Assembly: GCA_902554335.1 (NCBI GenBank)
Contig: CACDOD010000001.1
Location: forward strand, 1 to 64,000
Length of the DNA stretch: 64,000 nt
Source of the DNA: an uncultured Pelagibacteraceae bacterium
GTDB taxonomy: Bacteria; Pseudomonadota; Alphaproteobacteria; Pelagibacterales; Pelagibacteraceae
Direction of reading: 5' to 3'
The translations under genes and the position numbers were made by a program. Below the pieces are notes generated by a model that ran no database searches, was not told the DNA's origin, and saw only the letters and a program-made list of their open reading frames with translations. Below are positions 20,248-28,356 of the stretch, piece after piece; the first letter of the stretch is position 1, and the number at the start of each line of letters is the position of its first letter.

Positions 20248-21464
20248 CTATTAATCAACTTTTTTAAAGTATTATTTTCCCCAATTTTAAAAACTTTTGA
20301 ATTTTTAATTATAATTTCGTCAGCATTGTTTCTAAGGTTATAATTTGAACTTAGAACTTTTCCGTATGCTCCTACATCACAAATTACAACATTATCCCCC
20401 TCGTTTAATTTTTGATAATATTTTGTTGAAAGGAATTTATCAGTAGTTTCGCATATAGGACCTACAAATTCATGTTTTTTAAATATCCTTCCAAACTTTC
20501 TTTTGGTAGGTATAATTTTATGAAAAGCTTTATACAATGCAGGCCTTATAAGATCATTCATTCCTGTATCAAGGATAATAAAATTTATTTTAGTAGTTTT
20601 TTTTATATAAATTATTTTTGATAATAGATAACCTGCGTTACCAATAATTGATCTTCCAGGCTCAAATATTATTTTTACTTTATTTTTTTCTATAAATTTT
20701 TCAATTTGTTTCGAGTATTTTTTGTAATCGAGATTTCTTCTATTTTCCCCATAATTTATACCCATACCACCACCTAGATCCACATACTCAAAATTAAATT
20801 TTGTTTTATCTATTATTTTTTGAATAGATTTTAACATATTCAAATATGGAACATGACTTGTTATCTGGCTACCTATGTGAACGCTTAAACATTTTATGCT
20901 TAAATATTTTGATGATTTATATTTTTTAATTAATTTGATAGTATCTTTTTCTATAAGACCAAATTTATTTGAATATTTGCCAGTAGTTATTTGTCTTATT
21001 GTTTTTGCATCAACATTAGGATTTAGTCTTATTCCTATATCAATACTTTTTTTATTTTTTTTTGCGACTTTTTTAATCGTTTCTATTTCACTTTCTGACT
21101 CTACATTTATTAAGAGAATTTTTTTTTTTGCTGCAAATTCTATTTCTTCAAAAGTTTTTCCAACACCAGAAAAAACAATTTTTTTTGGATTAATTTTTGA
21201 ATTTAAGGCTAAAATTAATTCACCTTTAGACACAACATCAGCTCCTAAATGTAAATTCGACAGTTCTCTTAATATTCTTGAATTGTTATTCGCTTTTACT
21301 GAAAAACAAATTATAGGATTAAATTTGTTAAAATTATTTTTAAATTTAACAATATTTTTTTTTAATTGATCATATGAGTAACAATAAACTGGAGTTCCAA
21401 ATTTCTTAATAATCTTATCTACAGAAATTTTATCAATTAAAAGTTTATTATTTTTGTAAAGCAT
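20244..21464 (-). CDS. lysA: diaminopimelate decarboxylase
   Basis: A 406-residue PLP enzyme making lysine from meso-diaminopimelate. PLP lysine Lys57 is in CFSVKANNN, the phosphate-binding region is DLGGGMGINYG, and EPGRSIIG, GPICETTDKF and GAYGKVLSSNYN complete the fold type III decarboxylase pattern. It follows argH and a tiny lipoprotein, an order conserved in many proteobacteria. Confidence 0.95.
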   Translation of the reverse strand: MLYKNNKLLIDKISVDKIIKKFGTPVYCYSYDQLKKNIVKFKNNFNKFNPIICFSVKANNNSRILRELSNLHLGADVVSKGELILALNSKINPKKIVFSGVGKTFEEIEFAAKKKILLINVESESEIETIKKVAKKNKKSIDIGIRLNPNVDAKTIRQITTGKYSNKFGLIEKDTIKLIKKYKSSKYLSIKCLSVHIGSQITSHVPYLNMLKSIQKIIDKTKFNFEYVDLGGGMGINYGENRRNLDYKKYSKQIEKFIEKNKVKIIFEPGRSIIGNAGYLLSKIIYIKKTTKINFIILDTGMNDLIRPALYKAFHKIIPTKRKFGRIFKKHEFVGPICETTDKFLSTKYYQKLNEGDNVVICDVGAYGKVLSSNYNLRNNADEIIIKNSKVFKIGENNTLKKLINR

Positions 21465-21492
21465 ATAGAATTTTAATTTAAAAACTTAAATA

Positions 21493-21624
21493 TTAACTAT
21501 TACTTGTTCCATAGACTTTCATTTTAATCAACCCTGATTTTTTCTCATAAACAGGATCACTTTTTTTTCCACATGCGAATATTGAAATTAAAAGAAATGA
21601 AATGATGATTATTTTTTTAAGCAT
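21493..21624 (-). CDS. small lipoprotein, LptM (YifL)-like
   Basis: A 43-residue protein. The N-terminus (MLKKIIIISFLLISIF) is a lipoprotein signal ending in a lipobox with Cys18 (IFAC-GKKSDP). The CGKKSDPVY start of the mature part recalls the CGxKGPLYxP pattern of LptM/YifL. Its position between argH and lysA is also where yifL-type genes lie in other proteobacteria. LptM in E. coli assists assembly of the LptDE lipopolysaccharide translocon. It overlaps the argH stop by 8 bp. Confidence 0.75.
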   Translation of the reverse strand: MLKKIIIISFLLISIFACGKKSDPVYEKKSGLIKMKVYGTSNS

Positions 21625-22999
21625 TTTTATATTTTTTTATCATTTTCTTGATATTTTCAAAAGATGTTCCACCATAGGATTTTTTGGAATTTACTGAATA
21701 TTTTAGATCAAATACTTTAATTACCTCATTATTTACATTGGGTTCAATTTTTTTTATTTCTTCTATTGATAAATCAGACAGTTTTATTTTATTTTTTTCG
21801 CAATAATTTATTATTTTAGCAGTAATTAGATACGACTTTCTAAATGGATAACTAAAATTTTTTACTAAATAGTCAGCTAGATCAGTTGCAGTTATGTGGC
21901 CTTTATTTGCTAAATTTATCATTTCGTTTTTATTAACTGAAAAATTTTTTAAAACCTCATTTAATACTTTAAGTGAGTCCATTAAACCATCAAATGTATT
22001 AAAAACAATTTTTTTATCATCTTGAAGATCTTTAAAGTAAGATAAGGGTAAACCTTTCAGAATAGTCATCATGGAAAATAAATTACCATAAGAATTAGAA
22101 ACTTTTCCTCTTAGATATTCTAAAGGATCAGGATTTTTTTTTTGAGGCATAATTGAAGATCCTGTAACTATATTATCATTTAAATGTATAAGTTTAAATG
22201 CATCTGAGTTCCAAATTATAAATTCTTCAGCAAATCTTGATATATGCATTGCACATACGGATGATGTATAAAGGAAGTCTAAAACAAAGTCTCTATCAGA
22301 AACAGTATCTATAGAATTTCCAGTAGGAACTCTAAATCCAAGTTTTTTGGTTGTAAAATTTCTATCAATATTAAATGAAGTACCTGATAAAGCACCTGAA
22401 CCCAAAGGGTTTTCTTGGAGATTATAAAAATTGTTTTTAAACCTTCTTTTATCTCTAATAAACATCTCAACATAGGCTAAAATATAATGTGCAAAAGAAA
22501 TAGGTTGAGCATTTTTTAAATGCGTAAAACCTGGCATAATTGTATATATATTTTTTTCAGCAATTTTTAAAAAATTATTTTTTGTTTGATCTAATAATTT
22601 TATTAATTTTTCATTTGACTCATTCATCCAAATTTTTAAATCAACCAAAACTTGGTCATTTCTTGATCTCGCGGTATGTATGAAGCCAGCATCCTCCCCA
22701 ATTAGTTCAAAAAGTTTCTTTTCAATGCTCATATGGATATCTTCATCTCTATAATCAAATATATATTTTTTTTTAATAATCTGATTTTGTATCTTTTTTA
22801 ATCCCCAAATTAACTTATTTTTAACTTTGAGATTAATCAATTTTTGTCTATTCAACATTTCTACATGAGCGATAGATGCCCTTATATCTTCTCTAAATAA
22901 TCTTTTATCGAAATAAATTGAGCTAGAAACTTTTTGAAAATTTGGAGCTATTTTGCCCTTAATTCTTGTGCTCCAGAAAGGTTTTTTATTCTTATTCAT
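21617..22999 (-). CDS. argH: argininosuccinate lyase
   Basis: A 460-residue fumarase/aspartase-superfamily enzyme splitting argininosuccinate to arginine and fumarate. Conserved regions in order: HTARSRNDQ at 108-115, the catalytic-His segment GFTHLKNAQPI near 157-167, and the signature loop GSSIMPQKKNPD from 280. The N-terminal FWSTRIKGK is also typical. It is first of a tight argH-lptM-lysA-plsC run. Confidence 0.96.
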   Translation of the reverse strand: MNKNKKPFWSTRIKGKIAPNFQKVSSSIYFDKRLFREDIRASIAHVEMLNRQKLINLKVKNKLIWGLKKIQNQIIKKKYIFDYRDEDIHMSIEKKLFELIGEDAGFIHTARSRNDQVLVDLKIWMNESNEKLIKLLDQTKNNFLKIAEKNIYTIMPGFTHLKNAQPISFAHYILAYVEMFIRDKRRFKNNFYNLQENPLGSGALSGTSFNIDRNFTTKKLGFRVPTGNSIDTVSDRDFVLDFLYTSSVCAMHISRFAEEFIIWNSDAFKLIHLNDNIVTGSSIMPQKKNPDPLEYLRGKVSNSYGNLFSMMTILKGLPLSYFKDLQDDKKIVFNTFDGLMDSLKVLNEVLKNFSVNKNEMINLANKGHITATDLADYLVKNFSYPFRKSYLITAKIINYCEKNKIKLSDLSIEEIKKIEPNVNNEVIKVFDLKYSVNSKKSYGGTSFENIKKMIKKYKNA

Positions 23000-23052
23000 A
23001 ATTATTATTTATATTTACTTGATTTAACTTATTTTTATCAATTGATTAAGTT

Positions 23053-23250
23053 TTAATTCTTAAAAAAATACGCAAAAGCAACTAAAGCAATTATGGCGAT
23101 AAATTGCAAAATCACTCTTAATTGCATCAATTTATTGGACGCTTTTTTTGACCCACCTTTAAATAAATTAGCTATACCTAAAAGAAGAACTATAGCTACT
23201 AAAAGTAACAAAACAACAGAGACGATTTTGATTAAAGTTCCTGATATCAT
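23053..23250 (-). CDS. HIG1-domain twin-transmembrane protein
   Basis: A 65-residue protein with two transmembrane helices (about 7-29 and 45-62) joined by a short basic loop. SNKLMQLRVILQFIAIIAL in the second half matches the HIG1-type motif of small alphaproteobacterial proteins related to mitochondrial Hig1/Rcf1, which associate with respiratory complexes. The role here is inferred from family only. It lies 53 bp upstream of argH and may be cotranscribed with it. Confidence 0.8.
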   Translation of the reverse strand: MISGTLIKIVSVVLLLLVAIVLLLGIANLFKGGSKKASNKLMQLRVILQFIAIIALVAFAYFFKN

Positions 23251-23296
23251 AATGTGATATATATATTAAAAGTATAAATTATAAATCATTATTATT

Positions 23297-23953
23297 ATGA
23301 CATTTTGCCTTGATACAACAATCATCTCTCCTGAAAATAATGAACAAATTAAAAATGCAGTCATATTATTGCATGGATATGGTGGAGATGGAAAAGACAT
23401 AAGTGTATTAACACTTAATTGGAAAAGATTTCTAAAAAATACAGTTTTTTTGTGTCCAAATGGACATGAGATATGTGATATTAATCCACAAGGTTATCAG
23501 TGGTTTGATTTATCATCGAACAACGAAGAGTACATTTTAAAAAAGTCTTTAAATGCAGAGATCATTATTAATAAATTTATTGAAGAGGTAAAAATTAAAT
23601 ATAACTTGTCAAATAATAATGTTGTATTGGGGGGGTTCAGTCAAGGATGCATGTTGTCGATCAATGTCGGTGTTACATCAGAAGATGAATTTAATTGTAT
23701 AGTTGGATTTTCAGGTAAAATAATTAATAAAGAAAACCTTCAATCGAGAATAAAAAATAAAAGCAAAATACTTTTAACACATGGTGATCAAGATGAAATT
23801 GTAAGCTCTAGTTTTCTACTCGAATCAAAAGATTTTTTTGAAAGAAACAAGTTTGAAATAAAAACAAAAATATTTAAAAATTGTGGTCATCATATACCAA
23901 TTGACGCATCAAGCATGGCTTTAAATTTTATAAAAAAAAATTTATTTCTTTAA
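23297..23953 (+). CDS. phospholipase/carboxylesterase-family alpha/beta hydrolase
   Basis: A 218-residue single-domain serine hydrolase. An LLHGYGGDG oxyanion-hole strand comes first, then the nucleophile elbow GFSQGC (Ser in GxSxG), Asp in THGDQDEIV and the catalytic His in NCGHHIP. This is the small esterase family that includes acyl-protein thioesterase-like and phospholipase/carboxylesterase enzymes. There is no signal peptide. Substrate unknown. Confidence 0.85.
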   Translation: MTFCLDTTIISPENNEQIKNAVILLHGYGGDGKDISVLTLNWKRFLKNTVFLCPNGHEICDINPQGYQWFDLSSNNEEYILKKSLNAEIIINKFIEEVKIKYNLSNNNVVLGGFSQGCMLSINVGVTSEDEFNCIVGFSGKIINKENLQSRIKNKSKILLTHGDQDEIVSSSFLLESKDFFERNKFEIKTKIFKNCGHHIPIDASSMALNFIKKNLFL

Positions 23954-24017
23954 GTGACAACTTAAAATTTAATTTGTTTTGTTGATTTTAAAAAATATAT
24001 AAGTTAGAATTTCACTT

Positions 24018-24578
24018 ATGTTTAATCAAAATGTTTCTTTAGAAAAATGCCCTGCTTTAGTATTAAATGCTGATTATAGACCATTGAGTTATTATCCATT
24101 GTCATTATGGAGCTGGCAAGATTCGATTAAGTCAGTTTTTTTAAATAGAGTTTCTATAGTAAGTTACTATGATAGAGTAGTTAGAAGCCCATCATTTAGT
24201 ATGAAACTGCCAAGTGTAATAGCGCTTAAAGATTATATTAAACCACTAAGAAATCCAAATTTCACCAGATTTAATGTTTTTCTAAGAGATAAGTTTTCAT
24301 GTCAATATTGTGGAAGTAAAAATGAACTTACATTTGATCATTTGCTACCAAGATCTAAAGGAGGTAAGACAAATTGGGAAAATGTTGTTACAGCTTGTTC
24401 AAATTGTAATGTTCAAAAAGGTGGGAGATTATTAGAAAAATCAGGAATGAAATTGTCATCCTTACCTTTCGCACCAACAACTGAGGATCTTCATAAAAAT
24501 GGTAAGAATTTTCCACCAAATTTCTTACATGAGAGTTGGATGGACTATTTGTATTGGGACGTAGAGCTTGAAAACTAG
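24018..24578 (+). CDS. HNH-family nuclease-like protein (conserved alphaproteobacterial type)
   Basis: A 186-residue protein. The N-terminal region (PALVLNADYRPLSYYPLSL) is strongly conserved in an alphaproteobacterial HNH family. The HNH domain covers about 90-135: zinc cysteines C95xxC98 and C127xxC130, with FDHLLPRSKGG (His108) and the Asn of WENVV (Asn121) as catalytic/structural residues. It stands alone, not beside a methylase or a phage gene, so a restriction role is not indicated. Function unknown. Confidence 0.85.
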   Translation: MFNQNVSLEKCPALVLNADYRPLSYYPLSLWSWQDSIKSVFLNRVSIVSYYDRVVRSPSFSMKLPSVIALKDYIKPLRNPNFTRFNVFLRDKFSCQYCGSKNELTFDHLLPRSKGGKTNWENVVTACSNCNVQKGGRLLEKSGMKLSSLPFAPTTEDLHKNGKNFPPNFLHESWMDYLYWDVELEN

Positions 24579-24579
24579 T

Positions 24580-25113
24580 TTAATATTTTTCAGAAATTTT
24601 AATTGCAATTCTGGAGCCTGTTTTTATTATACCGTCTAAGACTTTGTAAAAGCCATCTTTAGAGGCGCCTTCTTCAAACGCTATATCTTTATGATGCAAT
24701 TCGTCTTGCCTAAATTTAATGATTTTATTTTTAAGTTCTATTTCATCCTCACCAATATTATCAATTTGATTTTGATAGTGTTTGTCTATAACCTCCTCTA
24801 CAGATGCTGTGCATAGCATAGCAGCTTTTTTACCAAGTAAAGTAGATCCAAATCCAAGTCCAATACCTAATAAATCCCATAATTTTAAAAATCTAGTTGG
24901 TTTAATGTTTCTTTTGTTAATTTCATTTTCGAAATATTCAGAGTGCTCTTCTTCATGTACTTTCATATCTTCTATAAGTTTCTTTAATTTTTCATCTTTA
25001 TTAAAAGTACTTAAAGCTAATAGTTGACCTTCATAAATTTTTATTGCACCTCTTTCACCTGCATGGTCTACACGAATAAATTCTTCTAATTTTTTTTTAT
25101 CTGTTTTTTTCAT
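24580..25113 (-). CDS. coq7: demethoxyubiquinone hydroxylase
   Basis: A 177-residue di-iron monooxygenase catalysing the C6 (last) hydroxylation in ubiquinone synthesis. Two ferritin-like halves supply the iron ligands: Glu20 in DHAGERGA, EEEHSEYF near 54-61, SVEEVIDKHY and DELHHKDIAFEEGA. It overlaps the end of dsbB by 17 bp. The pairing makes sense because DsbB passes its electrons to quinone. Confidence 0.95.
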   Translation of the reverse strand: MKKTDKKKLEEFIRVDHAGERGAIKIYEGQLLALSTFNKDEKLKKLIEDMKVHEEEHSEYFENEINKRNIKPTRFLKLWDLLGIGLGFGSTLLGKKAAMLCTASVEEVIDKHYQNQIDNIGEDEIELKNKIIKFRQDELHHKDIAFEEGASKDGFYKVLDGIIKTGSRIAIKISEKY

Positions 25114-25573
25114 AAAAAAAGTATTTAATACTAATAAATATTAAAGCAATCGATAATATAAAATTTATAGTCGCAAGCGATATACCAAAAATTTTAAAGT
25201 TTACATTCTTGCAGTTGGGCAAAAAACTGTTCAAACTTTGTAATAATTCAGTCTTATCAATTGTATTTACATTTTCATTAACACATCCAGAAAATTCTGT
25301 AAAAATACTATTTTCTATACCAATATGGTACCCAGAAATAATTACACTAGAAAAAAAGGTTAAAATAATTAGATAAATAAATATATTTTTTTTTGGAAAA
25401 AAATAACCCAAAAAACATATTATTATTGAAAATATGTAAGGAATTCTCTGGTAAAGACATAACTTACAAGCAGGCACAGATAAAATATATTCAATGTAAA
25501 GAGCAGATAGAACAGTAAAGAGACAGATAGAAAAAATAATAGGATAAAATAATTTATAAATTTTTTCCAACAT
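25097..25573 (-). CDS. dsbB: disulfide bond formation protein B
   Basis: A 158-residue inner-membrane protein with four transmembrane helices. The first periplasmic cysteine pair is C36xxC39 (VPACKLCLYQRIPY); the second pair is Cys97 (FSGCVNE) and Cys121 (LPNCKN). It reoxidises DsbA-type proteins and hands electrons to ubiquinone. It starts 1 bp after yqaA and overlaps coq7 in a yqaA-dsbB-coq7 operon. Confidence 0.93.
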   Translation of the reverse strand: MLEKIYKLFYPIIFSICLFTVLSALYIEYILSVPACKLCLYQRIPYIFSIIICFLGYFFPKKNIFIYLIILTFFSSVIISGYHIGIENSIFTEFSGCVNENVNTIDKTELLQSLNSFLPNCKNVNFKIFGISLATINFILSIALIFISIKYFFYEKNR

Positions 25574-26182
25574 CTAAGTAATAAAATTTACTAAAAATTT
25601 ATAAACTAGAAAACCCACCAAAATTACAATGACTGAAAATATTATCGAAAGAGTAATTAATTTTTTCTCAATAATTTTCTTCATTGTAGGTCCAAAGTTT
25701 CCTATTAGAAAGGCTATTATAAAAAACCTGGATCCTCTTGTTAAAAGAGAGATAAAAATAAAATAAAAAAGATTAAAATTAACAAACCCACTAGTAATAG
25801 TAAGTAGTTTAAATGGTACTGGTGTGAACCCAGCAATAGCAAGAAGTGTCATCCATGCAATTACGCCTCCACCTGAGGAGACTTTATCTTTTAAGAATGA
25901 TGTATTATCCACTCCATAAAGCTCAAATATTTTTATACCTATTTCATTGAAAAAAATGTAACCAATAAAATATCCTAAAACAGCTCCTAGAACAGATCCT
26001 ATTGTAGCTATTAGAGCAATTTTTATCCACTTTTTTGGTTTTGCAATTGTCATAGGTATAATAAAAACATCAGGAGGAATTGGAAAAATAAAACTTTCAA
26101 TAAAAGATACAAAGCCTAAAAAGAATTTTGAGTTCTTATTTCCTGCAAGATTAATAGTTTTATTATAAAGTTTTTGGAACAT
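25574..26182 (-). CDS. YqaA-family (SNARE-associated/DedA-like) membrane protein
   Basis: About 202 residues from ATG 26182 (MFQKLYNKTINLAG). A longer reading to 26323 runs through tRNA-Leu and is rejected. There are several transmembrane helices, with the family segment FPIPPDVFIIPMTIAKPKKW and the re-entrant GFTPVPFKLLTITSGF. The DedA superfamily acts in lipid carrier flipping and membrane homeostasis; the specific substrate of YqaA proteins is not established. It is first in the operon with dsbB and coq7. Confidence 0.88.
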   Translation of the reverse strand: MFQKLYNKTINLAGNKNSKFFLGFVSFIESFIFPIPPDVFIIPMTIAKPKKWIKIALIATIGSVLGAVLGYFIGYIFFNEIGIKIFELYGVDNTSFLKDKVSSGGGVIAWMTLLAIAGFTPVPFKLLTITSGFVNFNLFYFIFISLLTRGSRFFIIAFLIGNFGPTMKKIIEKKLITLSIIFSVIVILVGFLVYKFLVNFIT

Positions 26183-26240
26183 ATTTACTTTTATTATATT
26201 AATAATTTTTATACTATTAATAATTAATAAATATTTTAAA

Positions 26241-26325
26241 GGGCGAATGGCGGAACTGGTAGACGCGCACGACTCAAAATCGTGTTTCGCAAGAAGTGAG
26301 AGTTCGATTCTCTCTTCGCCCACCA
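26241..26325 (+). tRNA. tRNA-Leu (CAA)
   Basis: The acceptor stem GGGCGAA pairs with TTCGCCC, followed by A and an encoded CCA. The anticodon stem CACGA/TCGTG encloses the loop CTCAAAA, giving anticodon CAA. A long variable arm (GTTTCGCAAGAAGTGAG region) and TTCGATTC T-loop fit a class II leucine tRNA. fadD-like coding starts 7 bp downstream. Confidence 0.96.
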
Positions 26326-26332
26326 GTTAATT

Positions 26333-28033
26333 ATGAATTTAAAAAAATATAATAACCTTGTTGAATTATTTTTTGAGCAATGTGTAAAGCAAAATAAAGA
26401 TCAAATATTTTTGACTAGTCTTAAAGAGCCAAAAAAAAGCTTTTCTTGGAAAGAAGTTGAGTCTATCGTTTTAAAACTTGCAAGTGAAATATCAAAATTA
26501 ATTCAAAAAGGTGACAGATGTTTGCTTATTTCTGAAAATAGACCTGAATGGATGATTTCTGATTTGGCTATAATGTTAGCAGGAGGAATATCTGTACCTG
26601 CATATACTACATATGTGGCTAGAGACTATGAATATATTATAAATGATTGTTCCCCAAGTGTAGTTATTGTATCTAATGATGAACAATTTAACAAAGTCAA
26701 AAAAATTTGTGAAAAAACTTCTTTTATAAAAAAAATATTTTCATTTGAAAAATTGAGCGCATTCGATCAAAATAATTATATTAATTTGCAAAATTTAATT
26801 AATTCTAAAATTAAAAATGATTTAATCAATTTTAAAAATAATTCAAACAGATCAGATCCAGCATGTATTATTTATACCTCAGGAACACAAGGTGATCCAA
26901 AAGGGGTAATTTTAAGTCATGGAGGTATATTAAGTAATTGTGAGGGAGGTTATGAATTATTAAAACCAATTTTAAACAAAAAAACTAGATTTCTAACCTG
27001 GCTACCTTTATCTCATTCTTATGAACATGCAGTACAATTTATTCAAATAGCAGTAGGTGCAGAAGTATATTATGCAGAAAGCATAGATAAATTAATCAAA
27101 AATATGTCTGATTGTTCACCGCACATTATGACAGCTGTACCCAGATTTTATCAAAATCTTCACCAAAAAATTAACGCAACTTTTAATAAAGCGACAGGTT
27201 TTAAGAAAATTTTGGTAAACAATACTCTAAGGTTAGGTGCTAAAAAATTGAAAAAAGAAAATATGTCAATTTCAGAAAGATTTATGAATTTCATTGTTGA
27301 AAAATTAGTAAGAAGTAAAATCAAAAATCAATTTGGAGGAAGCTTAAAGACCTTTGTATCTGGAGGCGGTGCACTTGATAAAGAAATTGGTACTTTTTTA
27401 AATGCAATAGGCCTGCCAACTTTACAAGGATATGGTCTTACCGAAACTTCGCCGGTTGTAAGCTGCAATCCTATAGACGATATAAGAATAGAAACTGTAG
27501 GGATTCCTTTTAAATGTAATGAAGTTAAAATAGCAGATGATGGAGAAATTTTAGTTAAAGGAGAAAATGTCATGCTAGGGTATTGGAATAATCAGAAAGA
27601 GACAGAAAAAGTTTTAAAAAATGGATGGTTACATACTGGTGATATAGGAAAATTTGAAAATAATTATTTAAAAATAACTGACAGAAAAAAAAATATATTA
27701 ATTACCCCAGGAGGAGACAATATTTCACCATTGAAAATTGAAAATATTTTAACAAGTTGCGAAATGATAGATCAAGCGATTGTATATGGGGATTATAAAC
27801 CATACTTAGTTGCTCTAATAATTCTAAATAAACAATTTGAAAATAAAAAAGAAAATTTAGACAGAGAATTAGAAAAAATAAATAATAATCTTACAAAAGT
27901 AGAAAAAATAAAAAAATATTTTATTATTAAAGAAAATTTTACAATTGAAAATGGAATGATGACACCAACATTAAAGTTAAAAAGATTTAAAATTATTAAC
28001 AAGTACAAAAAAGAATTTCAAAATTTATATTAA
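26333..28033 (+). CDS. long-chain acyl-CoA synthetase-like AMP-binding protein
   Basis: A 566-residue ANL-superfamily enzyme that activates a fatty acid with ATP and then CoA. The P-loop-like IIYTSGTQGDPKGV lies near 177-190, GYGLTETSPVVS near 363-374, and the hinge DRKKNILITPGGDNISP near 450 contains the adenylate-interacting residues. This form resembles the FAA1/long-chain group. It starts 7 bp after tRNA-Leu. The chain-length preference cannot be read. Confidence 0.88.
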   Translation: MNLKKYNNLVELFFEQCVKQNKDQIFLTSLKEPKKSFSWKEVESIVLKLASEISKLIQKGDRCLLISENRPEWMISDLAIMLAGGISVPAYTTYVARDYEYIINDCSPSVVIVSNDEQFNKVKKICEKTSFIKKIFSFEKLSAFDQNNYINLQNLINSKIKNDLINFKNNSNRSDPACIIYTSGTQGDPKGVILSHGGILSNCEGGYELLKPILNKKTRFLTWLPLSHSYEHAVQFIQIAVGAEVYYAESIDKLIKNMSDCSPHIMTAVPRFYQNLHQKINATFNKATGFKKILVNNTLRLGAKKLKKENMSISERFMNFIVEKLVRSKIKNQFGGSLKTFVSGGGALDKEIGTFLNAIGLPTLQGYGLTETSPVVSCNPIDDIRIETVGIPFKCNEVKIADDGEILVKGENVMLGYWNNQKETEKVLKNGWLHTGDIGKFENNYLKITDRKKNILITPGGDNISPLKIENILTSCEMIDQAIVYGDYKPYLVALIILNKQFENKKENLDRELEKINNNLTKVEKIKKYFIIKENFTIENGMMTPTLKLKRFKIINKYKKEFQNLY

Positions 28034-28080
28034 AAAAAAACTTAAATTAATCGCTAATTACTTAACTTTTTTAATTATGC

Positions 28081-28162
28081 TTAAAATTTTTTTAAAAATA
28101 AAAATTTTTAAATTTTTTTTAAAAAATTAATGTTTGACATCACCAATCAAAAAAAATAAAAA
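28081..28162 (+). promoter_or_regulatory. strong-looking promoter of the Lys/Arg microprotein gene
   Basis: 51 consecutive A/T bases (28081-28131) in alternating A and T runs act like an UP element or curved DNA. They are followed by a consensus -35 TTGACA (28134-28139) and, 17 bp on, TAAAAA (28157-28162) as a weak -10. The start would be near 28170, immediately before a hairpin in the leader. Confidence 0.5.
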
Positions 28163-28173
28163 AGATATTAACA

Positions 28174-28195
28174 AACGAATCAATAAAGATTCGTT
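28174..28195 (+). other. 5' leader hairpin before the microprotein gene
   Basis: AACGAATC-AATAAA-GATTCGTT forms an 8-bp stem with a 6-nt loop, ending 8 bp before the Shine-Dalgarno sequence. It could protect the 5' end of the message or control translation. Confidence 0.6.
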
Positions 28196-28213
28196 AATTA
28201 AAGGGAGCTAAAA

Positions 28214-28294
28214 ATGGCTAAAAGAAGAAAAAAAGCTGCTAAAAAGAAAACTAAGAAAAAAGCTAAGAAAAAAGCTAGAAGAAGAAGAAGATAA
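28214..28294 (+). CDS. 26-residue Lys/Arg-rich (protamine-like) microprotein
   Basis: ATG with a strong Shine-Dalgarno (GGGAG at 28203-28207, 6-bp spacer). It encodes 26 residues starting MAKRRKKAAKKK and ending in five arginines: 12 Lys, 7 Arg, 5 Ala, one Thr and the Met. Such composition can only be an extended or nucleic-acid-induced helix; binding to DNA, RNA or another polyanion is the natural inference. Codons are almost all AAA/AAG and AGA, so the composition alone could arise by chance in A-rich DNA. The dedicated promoter, leader hairpin, ribosome site and strong terminator argue that it is a real and highly expressed gene. No family that I can name with certainty. Confidence 0.8.
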   Translation: MAKRRKKAAKKKTKKKAKKKARRRRR

Positions 28295-28316
28295 TTTAGT
28301 ATTCTTTTTAACTGAT

Positions 28317-28356
28317 AACGCTTCTCATGGCGTATGCGTGAGAAGCGTTTTTTTTT
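28317..28356 (+). terminator. Rho-independent terminator (probably bidirectional)
   Basis: A perfect 11-bp stem AACGCTTCTCA/TGAGAAGCGTT with an 11-nt loop, followed by nine T (28348-28356). It lies 22 bp after the microprotein stop. The stop codon of convergent carD is at its far edge, so it may also end that transcript. It is the clearest terminator in the window. Confidence 0.93.

Noticed and set aside
20896..21369. 157-codon open frame antisense to lysA
   Set aside because: Hydrophobic residues arise from the A/T-rich complement; no start context and no motif.
24018..24578. restriction or phage function for the HNH protein
   Set aside because: No methylase, specificity or phage gene nearby, and the family is broadly conserved in alphaproteobacteria.
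26183..26323. N-terminal extension of the YqaA-like protein
   Set aside because: It reads antisense through tRNA-Leu and has no match to the family; ATG 26182 begins the conserved part.
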